From contig CABMIB010000083.1 of assembly GCA_902386135.1 (NCBI GenBank), positions 1 through 64,000 on the forward strand: a stretch of 64,000 nt of DNA, written 5' to 3'. Source of the DNA: an uncultured archaeon (lineage in GTDB: Archaea; Halobacteriota; Methanosarcinia; Methanosarcinales; Methanoperedenaceae). Below are positions 24,407 to 33,828 of this stretch, piece after piece. Each line of letters starts with the position of its first letter. Position 1 is the first letter of the stretch. The notes under the pieces were generated by a model, which worked only from the letters and a program-made list of their open reading frames with translations, searched no databases and was not told where the DNA came from. Position numbers and translations under genes: made by a program.

Positions 24407-25234
24407 TCATCCGATCCTGAAGCATCTCATGGAGATCGAAGCGTTTTGGAACCCTTCATAAACGAACGTGAGTGGCTCATTTTTTCCCTGTAAAGCAATC
24501 GTATATATCATCGGCAGATAATGATCGAGGGTCGGCACAGCTAATGAAGCTTCTTCACCCATGTCCTTGTAATTGATCAGCTCTCTGTGGTTCTTATGGA
24601 GCAGGTTAAACTTTAATTTCTCATCAAACTCTACAGCCCAATCATATGTTTTCGCGTTTATGTCACGAAAATCGATCAGCCCGAGGTTATGTACCACGTT
24701 GCCGCTGCCTATGATCAAAATTCCTTTCTCCCTTAACCCGGCAAGCCCGGACGCCAGTTCATAATGATACTGTAGCGGTTTCGGGTCCCATTCGTTGAAA
24801 GAATAATCAAGGCTCATTTCAAAAACAGGGATGTCGGCTTCCGGATACATGTGTTTTAAGATAGCCCAGGAAGCATGGTCCAGCCCCCAGTCGGTGTTGC
24901 ATTCGATTGGCACTTTTTTTATATATTCTTTTACCAGTCCCGCCTGCCCCGGTGCCCCTGGACTCGGGTATCCTATTTTGTATAATTCCTGCGGGAATCC
25001 ATAGAAATCATAAATGGTTCGTGGTCTTTCCATGCATGTTACATAAGTCCCCCTTGTTAGCCAGTGTGCTGAAATAACCATTATTGCCTCGGGCTTCGGC
25101 AGCTCTCTCCCCAATTTTGCAAGAGCCCTGGTAAAATCGTTCTTTAAGATGATATTTACAGGCGAACCATGACCTATGAATAATACAGGCATTTTCCCGG
25201 CTGCATCTGGATTTTTTTTAGTCTTATCTGCCAT
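24407..25234 (-). CDS. Class III extradiol ring-cleavage dioxygenase family protein (YgiD-like)
   Basis: A 275-residue protein of the DODA/YgiD family. Metal ligands by position are H22 (FIGHGSP), H57 (ISAHW) and H182 (GNVVHNL), with H238 (TLDHYLP) as likely active-site base. E. coli YgiD has H22, H57 and H177. In bacteria the enzyme opens catechol rings such as DOPA with oxygen. In a strict anaerobe the natural reaction may differ. A 12-residue N-terminal extension precedes the conserved core. Monocistronic, divergent from the methyltransferase at 25322. Confidence 0.9.
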   Translation of the reverse strand: MADKTKKNPDAAGKMPVLFIGHGSPVNIILKNDFTRALAKLGRELPKPEAIMVISAHWLTRGTYVTCMERPRTIYDFYGFPQELYKIGYPSPGAPGQAGLVKEYIKKVPIECNTDWGLDHASWAILKHMYPEADIPVFEMSLDYSFNEWDPKPLQYHYELASGLAGLREKGILIIGSGNVVHNLGLIDFRDINAKTYDWAVEFDEKLKFNLLHKNHRELINYKDMGEEASLAVPTLDHYLPMIYTIALQGKNEPLTFVYEGFQNASISMRCFRIG

Positions 25235-25321
25235 TATCTACCCCTTGAAATAGTGTATGCAACAGGGCGGTATAAATACTTTGATACCGTCTGATAATCT
25301 TCTCGTAAAAGAGGTTAAAAA

Positions 25322-26293
25322 ATGACAGAAGAGCTTGATCTTGAACATGCAGGCGAAGACGCACGCAAACTTGTTTTACTCGGTGCAGCGCAAAAAGCAG
25401 GGCTCTTTCCGGCTTTGACAGAGGAGACGGATATAAAAACCCTGAAACGTAAGCTTAAAGCAGACGAGAGGGCTTTATTCATTGTTCTTGAGGCGCTCTA
25501 TCGTCTCGGATACGTGAACAAGAGAAATGAAAGGTACATCCTTGCGGATAAGGCGCGCCCTCTTTTCATTGAACACGGCGATGACTACGTCGGAGGCTAT
25601 CTCCCTCATTTCCTGAATATTCTGGAAGCATGGCTTGCCCTCCCTGAAATAATCAAAGGGTCAAAACCTGAGAGGGAAACACCGAGGGATGTGTCATCCT
25701 TTATGCATGCCATGGCTTCCAAGCCTGATAAGGCTGTAGAATACGTGGTAAACCTGTGCCTTAAACGAAAGAAGGACGCAAAGAGCGCACTTGACCTGGG
25801 CGGAGGGCCCGGTAAATACGCAAAAGCCTTCGTGAACAGGGGTCTGAGTGCGGTTCTCTATGATATGCCGCAGACCATAGATTATGTCGGTACGGAATTT
25901 GAGTTAAAAGGCATAAAGAACCTTATGTTGAAGAAAGGGGATTTTACCAGAGACGAGTTCGTGAAGGAATTCGAAGCGGAATTGTTCGACATCGTTTTCA
26001 TGGGCAACATCTGCCACATCTATTCTGAAGAAGGGAACAAGAGGCTTTTAAAGAATGTAACGAAGCTCCTGAGAAAAGGCGGAATGGTGGCGATAGAGGA
26101 CTTCGTGCGCGGAAGAAGCCCGGATGCGGAGATGTTCGCAGTGAACATGCTTGCCAATACAGAAGGCGGCAGTACGTGGACCGAAGCTCAGTACAGAGAA
26201 TGGCTGGAGAGTGCAGGTTTTCATAACATAGAAATAACCGACCTTGCCGGGAGAGGGAACCAGCTTATAACAGCTTTCCTGGAGAAGGCATAG
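25322..26293 (+). CDS. O-methyltransferase-type SAM enzyme with winged-helix dimerisation domain
   Basis: A 323-residue protein. Residues 1-80 form a winged-helix dimerisation module (LGAAQKAGLFPAL, LEALYRLGYVNKRNERY). Residues about 150-320 are the SAM domain with ALDLGGGPGKYAKAF (about 159-173), the YDMPQTID acidic loop and GNICHIYSEEGNKRLL. This is the plant/bacterial O-methyltransferase architecture (PF00891-like). Methanogen relatives act on small aromatic, thiol or pterin substrates. It starts after GAGGT, and its stop codon directly abuts the truA ATG, so the genes are co-transcribed. Confidence 0.88.
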   Translation: MTEELDLEHAGEDARKLVLLGAAQKAGLFPALTEETDIKTLKRKLKADERALFIVLEALYRLGYVNKRNERYILADKARPLFIEHGDDYVGGYLPHFLNILEAWLALPEIIKGSKPERETPRDVSSFMHAMASKPDKAVEYVVNLCLKRKKDAKSALDLGGGPGKYAKAFVNRGLSAVLYDMPQTIDYVGTEFELKGIKNLMLKKGDFTRDEFVKEFEAELFDIVFMGNICHIYSEEGNKRLLKNVTKLLRKGGMVAIEDFVRGRSPDAEMFAVNMLANTEGGSTWTEAQYREWLESAGFHNIEITDLAGRGNQLITAFLEKA

Positions 26294-27097
26294 ATGAGAC
26301 TTGCACTCAAACTGGCTTATCTTGGCACCGAATACCACGGCTACCAGATACAGCCTGGCGTGCCGACAATAGAGGGGAAAATACTTAAGGCGCTGCGGGA
26401 CCTGGGCGCGGTAAAAAATCCCTCAAAAGCAAGGTATTCTGCCGCGGGAAGGACAGACAGGGGCGTACATGCCCTGTGCCAGGTAATAGCTTTTGATACT
26501 GATGCTCCTGACGCTTCGATGCCCCGCGCGCTCAACAGCCAGCTTGAAAGGATATGGGCGTACGCATGGGCGCAGGTGGGGGCGGATTTCAATGCACGGA
26601 AATCCGCTATCGAGAGAGAGTACAGGTACATGCTCTGGGGCAGGGGGCTTGATATTGCTAAAATAAAAGACGCAGTATCGATATTCCCGGGTACGCATGA
26701 TTTCAGGAATTTCGTGAATGTTGAAAAAGGCAAATCAACAACATGTGATGTAAGAAGTGTTTCAGTCCGGGAGCAGGATGGATGGATCTATATCGATATT
26801 GCAGCGAACAGGTTCCTGTGGCACATGGTCAGGAAAATAGCAACTGCCCTGAAATTGATAGGAAAGGGAGAGAGGGATAAGGAATGGCTTGGCAAAATGC
26901 TGGATACTACTTTGAGTGAGAGCCTTCCGCCCCTGGATTCGCACGGCTTGATCCTGAAAGATGTCAGGTATCCTGATGTAAAATGGAACATAGACACTTA
27001 TGCCAGGAACAGGGCGCTTGAGGAGCTCCACGAGCTTTTTATAAGCTATGAGATAACTGCAAAAATTCTGGAAGAGATCCAGAGCGGGATGCAGTAG
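26294..27097 (+). CDS. truA: tRNA pseudouridine(38-40) synthase
   Basis: A 267-residue TruA. The catalytic D55 is in AAGRTDRGVHA. Further family motifs are the FNARKSAIEREYRY segment (about residues 94-107), the GTHDFRNF motif (about 133-140) and FLWHMVRKIA (about 173-182). It isomerises uridines at positions 38-40 of the tRNA anticodon arm. Length is normal for archaea. The ATG follows the methyltransferase stop with no gap. A strong inverted repeat lies between its end and the convergent aglB gene. Confidence 0.96.
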   Translation: MRLALKLAYLGTEYHGYQIQPGVPTIEGKILKALRDLGAVKNPSKARYSAAGRTDRGVHALCQVIAFDTDAPDASMPRALNSQLERIWAYAWAQVGADFNARKSAIEREYRYMLWGRGLDIAKIKDAVSIFPGTHDFRNFVNVEKGKSTTCDVRSVSVREQDGWIYIDIAANRFLWHMVRKIATALKLIGKGERDKEWLGKMLDTTLSESLPPLDSHGLILKDVRYPDVKWNIDTYARNRALEELHELFISYEITAKILEEIQSGMQ

Positions 27098-27137
27098 CCT
27101 GACACGACGGTTAAACTTAACAATCCGGAACACGGAT

Positions 27138-27181
27138 GGCACGGATTCGATGGATATTCACAGACATCCTTAATCCGTGCC
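27138..27181. repeat. Long imperfect hairpin between truA and aglB
   Basis: GGCACGGATT (27138-27147) and AATCCGTGCC (27172-27181) form a perfect 10-bp stem. Inner GGAT/ATCC segments extend the pairing. It sits between two convergent genes and may act as a bidirectional terminator or be a dispersed REP-like repeat. Confidence 0.5.
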
Positions 27182-27214
27182 AGTATGGTTTTTATATTCC
27201 TTCAAGTTACGCCG

Positions 27215-29842
27215 CTAAATCAAATCCAGGGTCACAGTGCCGCCATTAAGAACATCCTCTTCTTTGACATTAACAGGCTTTGAGATGTTGCCCGCGGTCA
27301 CTGTGTAAGGACCTTTCGGTCCGGTATCGAACAGCGTTTGTCCCGCGATCGGTTTTCCTGTGGAATAGGGAACTGTAAATTCATATGTTCCATCCGAGGA
27401 AGTGTTCTGGGAATACTGGATAGTTCTTCCAATATTTGTACTGACAGTATTTGTCAGTGTAACCATAGTATTTGGCGGCGCTCTCCCTGTGATTTTTGCG
27501 CCTTTTACATATTCAAAAATCTTTACGACTCCCGAATCTTCAACCGGGATATTGCCTCTGTACAATACATTATAAACATTTTTATCAAATTTCTCCCGAT
27601 AGCCTCCCTCCGTATTTGGATTTGTAGGAGATTCGTGTACCAGTCTGTACTGTTTTAAGCCATTGCCATCAAGGATATGTAATTTACCTTCCATGCTTGT
27701 AAAAGATTTCAAGCCAGGAATGCGGACGGCACCCTGACTTGTATACGCAATGGAATCATAATAATTCGTGGGGTCCGGTCTTACATTCTGACCAAATAAA
27801 GCCGGATCGTATGAGGCATTCTCTTCGTCGTTCCAGGTGGCGAATATAGGCTGGATGCCATATGCCATGTAACCATTGCTCACTATGTATCGAGCACCGG
27901 GTTTTCCATTGATCCCTAGGGCATCAAGCACTTTATTCGCTTCTTCCTCGCTCTTTGCGGTCAGGAAAGTAGAAGCCCCGGGCGCATGCGTTGCTCCTCC
28001 GCCGATACCTGCCTGGAATGGGTTTGCATTGGGTATCCTGTGCGCCCAGTACGTGATACTATGTCCATAGTCCCACCAGCTCATGACGCCGTAAGCACTT
28101 TCCGGATACTGGTACGTGCCGTTTTTGGGTTGTTCATAAATGCCAAAATAATCTAATCCCGGATCGGGCGTATTGTAGCGCATCCAGTTAAGCGCTTCCG
28201 TCCACGGATCGTACCCGCCGCCTGAAGGTTCACTGCCTCCGTAACGCGAAAGCGGAGGCGAAGTCGCGGTGCCAATAGCAGTAACCACAAGGCTCGGATA
28301 CACAAAGAAAAGCACAAGCATCGCTACAAGGATCAGGGAAAGTGCGTGAGACAGGCCGATATTTTTGCCCTGGTTCTCATACCATCCCCCGAACTTCATT
28401 ATCCGCTCTGAAAGTGCCACTGAAACGTAACCGATCATTAAAGCAATATTCACTGCAAAATAATAAGCCCACCTGACCTGCCCGTATATCGCAAGAAGCA
28501 TTACCAGGTTCCATACAAGCAGGAGCATCTCTTCAGGTCTTTGTCTTCTTGCAACCCTGTATCCTGTATAGGCAAGAGCAATAAATATGAACACGAGCAC
28601 CCAGTTATCAGTTTGCAGGAAACCCGTCACAGGGAAATTTCCCCAGACCATGCCGCCGGCTTGGGTAAAAATTGACTGGCCCTCTCCAACAGTGGCAGCA
28701 CCTCCTGTATGTACTGCAAAGATGAGACCGGGCGCTTCCATCAGGGAATCAAACAAATTGGGAAGGATTATTTTTAATCCCAGCAGCGCCGCCGCAAATA
28801 ATGCCACAAGAGAGAGCGGGTAATACAGAGGATTATATCCTCTTTCCTTAATCTCTTTTGAAAGTATATTCAATGCTGCCGGAACTGCCATGCCTGCGAT
28901 AGGCACAGCAACATGGAACCATGAATAATTGGATATTCCGAAACCGTACTCAGAATGAACATACGGCAGCACCGCTATTAATTCGATCAAGAACATGGGA
29001 ACCGCAGCAACAACAATGTAATCCGTTGACCTGCCCCGTAAGTGATCCACTATAAATTGGACAAAAATGAAGATCAAGAATATCATGATGAAGAACAGAG
29101 CGCCGGGCCATGTGATATGGAAAGCTGCAAGCATTATCCCTGCAAGTATAGAATACAACACCGGTTTTTCTTTTAAATTTTCTTTTAAATTCAGTCCTGA
29201 GAGTTTTATATTCCTTTCACGGCCGGCTTTTATTGCAAGCATAAAGAGAGCCATCGCCGCTGTGCTGAAAAAAACCTCGGCGACATGGTGGTCTGTGAAT
29301 CCCAGCGTTGAGCGGCTGAAGAACTGCCCCGGCAGGACGGCGATCATAAATGCTGCAAGCAGGCCCGCACTTCTGTTATACAGGAGCTTACCGATGTAAT
29401 ACACCGGGAAAACGACAAGCGCACCCATTACGGCAGGGAAATAGGCGGCTATGGCGTTCACGGTTTGCATGTTGTAACTGCCCAATCCTGCGATGAGCGA
29501 GAGAGTCGCGATCATCTGCGTCCACAGGGGTCCCCAGTGTATCGCGGTGCCAGTGGGGTAGACCGTAAATGCATCGTAAAAAAGCCTGTGTGGAAAATTA
29601 TTCAGTGTATTTTCAACAAGACGCATCTGGAAAACGGCATCATCCGAAGCAAATGCAACATAGCCGTTCCTGAAAACGCTATCATATGGCATTACAGTCC
29701 GTAAGTAAAGGGAAAGGACAAATATTGCCAGAAGGATTATGCCTGCTACATAGCCAAAATAAGAAGGAAAATTTAACTTTTGTTCTTTATCTTTTCCCGC
29801 TCTTACGGATTTCTCTTCACGCTTCTTTTTGTTCTTAGTCAT
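27215..29842 (-). CDS. aglB: AglB/STT3-type dolichyl-phosphooligosaccharide-protein glycotransferase (copy 1)
   Basis: An 875-residue enzyme that transfers a lipid-linked glycan to Asn in N-x-S/T sequons outside the membrane. About 12-13 helices lie in residues 30-515. The first acidic metal motif is SDDAVFQMR (D67/D68). The signature WWDYG is near residue 589, followed by a soluble C-terminal region. The last about 90 residues form a beta-rich, carboxypeptidase-regulatory-like module (TGRAPPNTMVTLTN...). It is the second copy transcribed leftward, after a 95-bp spacer carrying a TATA-like GTATATAAT near 29885, so it has its own promoter. Nearly identical to copy 2. Confidence 0.95.
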   Translation of the reverse strand: MTKNKKKREEKSVRAGKDKEQKLNFPSYFGYVAGIILLAIFVLSLYLRTVMPYDSVFRNGYVAFASDDAVFQMRLVENTLNNFPHRLFYDAFTVYPTGTAIHWGPLWTQMIATLSLIAGLGSYNMQTVNAIAAYFPAVMGALVVFPVYYIGKLLYNRSAGLLAAFMIAVLPGQFFSRSTLGFTDHHVAEVFFSTAAMALFMLAIKAGRERNIKLSGLNLKENLKEKPVLYSILAGIMLAAFHITWPGALFFIMIFLIFIFVQFIVDHLRGRSTDYIVVAAVPMFLIELIAVLPYVHSEYGFGISNYSWFHVAVPIAGMAVPAALNILSKEIKERGYNPLYYPLSLVALFAAALLGLKIILPNLFDSLMEAPGLIFAVHTGGAATVGEGQSIFTQAGGMVWGNFPVTGFLQTDNWVLVFIFIALAYTGYRVARRQRPEEMLLLVWNLVMLLAIYGQVRWAYYFAVNIALMIGYVSVALSERIMKFGGWYENQGKNIGLSHALSLILVAMLVLFFVYPSLVVTAIGTATSPPLSRYGGSEPSGGGYDPWTEALNWMRYNTPDPGLDYFGIYEQPKNGTYQYPESAYGVMSWWDYGHSITYWAHRIPNANPFQAGIGGGATHAPGASTFLTAKSEEEANKVLDALGINGKPGARYIVSNGYMAYGIQPIFATWNDEENASYDPALFGQNVRPDPTNYYDSIAYTSQGAVRIPGLKSFTSMEGKLHILDGNGLKQYRLVHESPTNPNTEGGYREKFDKNVYNVLYRGNIPVEDSGVVKIFEYVKGAKITGRAPPNTMVTLTNTVSTNIGRTIQYSQNTSSDGTYEFTVPYSTGKPIAGQTLFDTGPKGPYTVTAGNISKPVNVKEEDVLNGGTVTLDLI

Positions 29843-29879
29843 ATTAAACCTGTGATTAAACCTTTGATAGAACAGTTCG

Positions 29880-29896
29880 TGTATTATATACTTAAC
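29880..29896 (-). promoter_or_regulatory. TATA box of aglB copy 1
   Basis: On the minus strand the spacer reads TTAAGTATATAATACACG, a good archaeal TATA box about 40-45 bp before the ATG at 29842. The equivalent spot upstream of copy 2 reads TTAAGTTCGTAAATACACG, so the core is damaged there. The two copies may therefore differ in expression. Confidence 0.5.
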
Positions 29897-29936
29897 CCAT
29901 GCCAGTCTGGTTATTCATGTTCCTTCAAGTTACACG

Positions 29937-32561
29937 CTAGATCAAATCCAGGGTCACAGTGCCGCCATTAAGAACATCCTCTTCTTTGACATCAACAGCC
30001 TTTGAAATATTGCTCGCTGTCACTGTATAGGGACCTGTCGGTTTGGTATCGAACAGCGTCTGTCCCGCCATCGGAGCCCCTGTGGAATAAGGAACTGTAA
30101 ATTCATATGTTCCATCTGAGGAAGTGCTCTGGGAATACTGGATAGTTCTTTCGATATTTGTTTTAATGGTATTTGTCAGTGTAACCGTAGTATTTGGCGG
30201 TGCTCTTCCTGTGATCTTTGCGCCTTTTACATATTCAAAAATCTTTACAACCCCTGAGTTCTCAACCGGGATATTGCCTCCGTACAGTAAATTATAAACA
30301 TTTTTATAATATGTCTCCTGATAGCCTCCTTCAGTGTTTGGATTTGTAGGAGATTCGTGTACCAGCCTGTACTGTTTTAAGCCGTTACCATCAAGAATAT
30401 GTAATTTCCCTTCCATGCTTGTAAAAACTCTCAAGCCAGGAATGCGGACGGCACCTTGATTTGTAAATGCAATAGACTCGTAATAACTCGCTGGGTCTGG
30501 TCTTACATTCTGACCTCCCTCAGCCGGGTCGTATATTGCATTATCATCATTCCAGGTGGCGAATACACTCTGGATGCCATATGCCATGTAACCATTACTC
30601 ACTATGTATCGGGCACCGGGTTTTCCATTGATCCCCAGGGCATCAAGCACTTTATTCGCTTCATCCTCGCTTTTTGCGGTCAGGAAAGTAGAAGCTCCGG
30701 GCGCATGAGTTGATCCTCCACCGATTCCCGCCTGGAACGGGTTTGCATTGGGTATCCTGTGTGCCCAGTATGTGATACTATGTCCATAGTCCCACCAGCT
30801 CATGACGCCGTATGCGCTATCTAGATATGGATACGTGCCGCCGTTTTTAGGTTGTACATAAATAGCATAATAATCTAATCCCGGATCGGGCGTATTGTAG
30901 CGCATCCAGTTAAGCGCTTCCGTCCACTCATTGTACCCTCCGCCTGAAGGTTCCCCGCCCCCATAACGCGACTGCGGGGGTGAATTCGCGGTACCAATAG
31001 CAGTAACTACAACGCTCGGATACACAAAGAAAAGCACAAGCATCGCTACAAGGATCAGGGAAAGTGCGTGAGATAGGCCGATATTTTTGCCCTGGTTCTC
31101 ATACCATCCCCCGAACTTCATTATCCGCTCTGAAAGCGCCACTGCAACGTAACCGATCATTAAAGCAATATTCACTGCAAAATAATAAGCCCACCTGATC
31201 TGACCGTATATCGCAAGAAGCATTACCAGGTTCCATACAAGCAGGAGCATCTCTTCAGGTCTTTGTCTTCTTGCAACCCTGTATCCTACATAGGCAAGAG
31301 CAGCGAATATGAACACAAGCACCCAGGTATCATTTTGCAGGAAACCGGTCACAGGGAAATTTTCCCAGACCCAGCCGCTTTTGGAAAAAATTGACATGCC
31401 CTCTGCAACAGTATTAGCACCTCCTGTATGTACTGCAAAGATGAGACCGGGCGCTTCCGCCAGGGAATCAAACAAACTGGGAAGGATTATTTTTAATCCC
31501 AGCAGCGTCGCCGCAAAGAGTGCCACAAGAGAGAGCGGGTAATATAGGGGTTTATACCCTCTTTTATTAATCTCTTTTGAAAGTATATTCAATGCTGCCG
31601 GAACTGCCATGCCTGCGATAGGCACAGCAACATGGAACCATGAATAATTGGATATTCCGAAACCATAGTTAAAATTAACATACGGCAGCACCGCTATTAA
31701 TTCAATTAAAAACATGGGAACCGCAGCAACAACAATATAATCCGTTGACCTGCCCCGTAAGTGGTCAGCTATGGATTGGATAAAAATGAATATCAAGAAT
31801 ATCATAATGAAGAACAGAGCGCCGGGCCATGTGATATGGAAAGCTGCAAGCATTATTCCTGCAAGTACTGAATACAACACCGGTTTTTCTTTTAAATTTT
31901 CTTTTAAATTCAATCCTGAGAGTTTTATATTTCTTTGACTGCCTGCCTTTATTGCAAGCATAAAGAGAACCATCGCCGCTGTGCTGAAAAAAACCTCGGC
32001 GACGTGGTGGTCTGTGAATCCCAGTACCGAGCGCTGGAAGAACGGCCCCGGCAGAACAGCGATCATAAATGCTGCAAGCAGGCCTGCATTCCTGTTATAC
32101 AGGAGCTTACCGATGTAATACACCGGGAAAACAACGAGCGCACCAAGTACGGCAGGGAAATAGGCGGCTATGGCGTTCACGGTTTGCATGTTGTAACTGC
32201 CCATTCCTGCGATGAGCGAGAGAGTCGCGATCATCTGCGTCCACAGGGGTCCCCAGTGTATCGCGGTGCCAGTGGGGTAGACCGTAAATGCATCGTAAAA
32301 AAGCCTATGTGGAAAATTATTCAGTGTATTTTCAACAAGACGCATCTGGAAAACGGCATCATCCGAAGCAAACGCAACAAAGCCGTTCCTGAAAACGCTA
32401 TCATATGGCATTACAGTCCGTAAGTAAAGGGACAGGACAAATATTGCCAGAAGGATTATGCCTGGTATATAGTTAAAATAAGAAGGAAAATTTAACTTTT
32501 GTTCTTTATCTTTTCCAGCTCTTACGGATTTCTCTTCACGCTTCTTTTTGTTCTTAGTCAT
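29937..32561 (-). CDS. aglB: AglB/STT3-type oligosaccharyltransferase (copy 2)
   Basis: An 874-residue paralogue of the neighbouring gene with the same architecture: a Lys-rich cytoplasmic start, multiple membrane helices, SDDAVFQMR at about 66-74, WWDYG at about 588 and the same C-terminal beta module. Differences cluster in the soluble loops around residues 385-400 and 545-580 and in the C-terminal module. This suggests relaxed or divergent selection on acceptor- or glycan-facing surfaces rather than decay. No frameshift or stop. Its promoter core differs from copy 1. Two OST genes are known in several archaea and may use different glycans. Confidence 0.95.
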   Translation of the reverse strand: MTKNKKKREEKSVRAGKDKEQKLNFPSYFNYIPGIILLAIFVLSLYLRTVMPYDSVFRNGFVAFASDDAVFQMRLVENTLNNFPHRLFYDAFTVYPTGTAIHWGPLWTQMIATLSLIAGMGSYNMQTVNAIAAYFPAVLGALVVFPVYYIGKLLYNRNAGLLAAFMIAVLPGPFFQRSVLGFTDHHVAEVFFSTAAMVLFMLAIKAGSQRNIKLSGLNLKENLKEKPVLYSVLAGIMLAAFHITWPGALFFIMIFLIFIFIQSIADHLRGRSTDYIVVAAVPMFLIELIAVLPYVNFNYGFGISNYSWFHVAVPIAGMAVPAALNILSKEINKRGYKPLYYPLSLVALFAATLLGLKIILPSLFDSLAEAPGLIFAVHTGGANTVAEGMSIFSKSGWVWENFPVTGFLQNDTWVLVFIFAALAYVGYRVARRQRPEEMLLLVWNLVMLLAIYGQIRWAYYFAVNIALMIGYVAVALSERIMKFGGWYENQGKNIGLSHALSLILVAMLVLFFVYPSVVVTAIGTANSPPQSRYGGGEPSGGGYNEWTEALNWMRYNTPDPGLDYYAIYVQPKNGGTYPYLDSAYGVMSWWDYGHSITYWAHRIPNANPFQAGIGGGSTHAPGASTFLTAKSEDEANKVLDALGINGKPGARYIVSNGYMAYGIQSVFATWNDDNAIYDPAEGGQNVRPDPASYYESIAFTNQGAVRIPGLRVFTSMEGKLHILDGNGLKQYRLVHESPTNPNTEGGYQETYYKNVYNLLYGGNIPVENSGVVKIFEYVKGAKITGRAPPNTTVTLTNTIKTNIERTIQYSQSTSSDGTYEFTVPYSTGAPMAGQTLFDTKPTGPYTVTASNISKAVDVKEEDVLNGGTVTLDLI

Positions 32562-32612
32562 ATTAAACCTTTGATAGAACGGTTCGTGTATTTACGAACT
32601 TAACATTTACAG

Positions 32613-33764
32613 TTATTGCCTTAGTGATACCACTTTGAGATACTGATCACTTATTTCATTCCATCCTAATGCTGGCGGATTATATATTTTTTCTCTCTCA
32701 AAGTTCTCAAGGAGCTTTTTCTTTATCTCATCGCTATTCATGGGAGGTACAAAAATAGCTCCTGCATATTTCCCCAGCGATTCTTTTAATCCTCCTACAT
32801 CAGAAGCGATCACCGGTTTCCCGAAGGACATTGCAATATGAGCGATACCGCTCTGTGAAGCCCGCGTGTAGGGCAGGACTACGATGCTTGCGGCGCTGAA
32901 ATACACAGGAACTTTGTTGTCAGGAACATATTCATCCACAAGTGTGATTTTTTCGGTGAAGGGAGAAGATCTTATCCGGGAAAGCAGCTCTTCCCTGTCC
33001 TCCCACATCTCGCCCACGATAAGCAGCCTGCTTCTTTTAACTATGTTTTCCGGCAGCAGCTCAAAAGCCTTGATCAGGTAAGGCACCCCTTTATACCTCC
33101 TGATCAGGCCGAAGGAAAGGATAACGAACTCTTCTTTGATGGACAGGAGTTCCCTTGCCTTTTTTGTATCCATGACACTGCCGTAATGGTCGTACAGGCC
33201 ATGCGGGATCACATGGATTTTTTGCGGGTCAATTCCGTACCTCTTAGACACCAAAAACTTATCCGATGTTGAATGTACGATGTAAGTATCAAGATCATCG
33301 CGAAGGATCTTTCCCATCAAACGCGAATAAATCCTGAGGGGAAAGATGCTTTCTTCCAGCGGGTCAACCACTTCATGAAAGTCGATTACCAACCTTGATT
33401 TCAAGGATAAGCCCATTATTTTCATGAGCAGGTGCATATGGGATACAGAGGATGTCCACCACTGCAAAATAATGATATCGGGCTTTGTTCTCCTGAGGTG
33501 GCGGTATGCCCTGTACCATGTTACCGGGTTGTTATAGTCCATCCCGTCGTACACCTGCACTGCCGGCGAGAACTCAAGGTGCGAAATCTCTTTACCCACA
33601 TGCGCGCGCCCGGGGAACAGGAAGCGGGGGAGAAGGTTCCTGTAACAGATAACAGACACGCTGCAGGAAGCCGATAAAGAATTCGCAAGCCGCATAATAA
33701 AATAGCTGATCCAGCTCAGGAAATGTTTTGATGGCCCGACGATGCAGACTTTTACATTTTGCAT
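32613..33764 (-). CDS. GT4-family glycosyltransferase
   Basis: A 383-residue GT-B enzyme. The C-terminal donor-binding half has VILSFGLIRRYKGVPYLIKAF (about 213-233, given as a family hallmark in 20 residues: LSFGLIRRYKGVPYLIKAF) and a distal SGIAHIAMSFGKPVIASDVGG, with Ser where many enzymes have a Glu. The N-terminal half carries the acceptor site. It probably adds one sugar to the lipid-linked glycan at the cytoplasmic face. It is divergent from the GT cluster that starts at 33829 and shares a 64-bp promoter region, and it lies just upstream of the aglB pair. Confidence 0.88.
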   Translation of the reverse strand: MQNVKVCIVGPSKHFLSWISYFIMRLANSLSASCSVSVICYRNLLPRFLFPGRAHVGKEISHLEFSPAVQVYDGMDYNNPVTWYRAYRHLRRTKPDIIILQWWTSSVSHMHLLMKIMGLSLKSRLVIDFHEVVDPLEESIFPLRIYSRLMGKILRDDLDTYIVHSTSDKFLVSKRYGIDPQKIHVIPHGLYDHYGSVMDTKKARELLSIKEEFVILSFGLIRRYKGVPYLIKAFELLPENIVKRSRLLIVGEMWEDREELLSRIRSSPFTEKITLVDEYVPDNKVPVYFSAASIVVLPYTRASQSGIAHIAMSFGKPVIASDVGGLKESLGKYAGAIFVPPMNSDEIKKKLLENFEREKIYNPPALGWNEISDQYLKVVSLRQ

Positions 33765-33828
33765 ATCATTCGCAAGTACATTACCTTTATATTTAAATTA
33801 ATGCATAAGAAGCCTGAGGCAGTTTTTA
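33765..33828. promoter_or_regulatory. Divergent promoter of the two glycosyltransferase transcription units
   Basis: This 64-bp spacer contains the nearly palindromic TATA-like CTTTATATTTAAATTAAT (33786-33803). It could bind TBP in either direction, and so serve the leftward GT/aglB genes and the rightward GT operon. Confidence 0.45.

Larger units (their letters stand above)
27181..32605. repeat. 2,719-bp tandem duplication containing the aglB pair
   Basis: The two oligosaccharyltransferase genes start exactly 2,719 bp apart (29842 and 32561). Similarity continues past the stops (CCAGT.TGGTT...TTCCTTCAAGTTAC) and into the upstream region (CCTTTGATAGAAC.GTTCGTGT). This marks a whole-unit tandem duplication including the promoter rather than two ancient paralogues. 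Confidence 0.85.
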
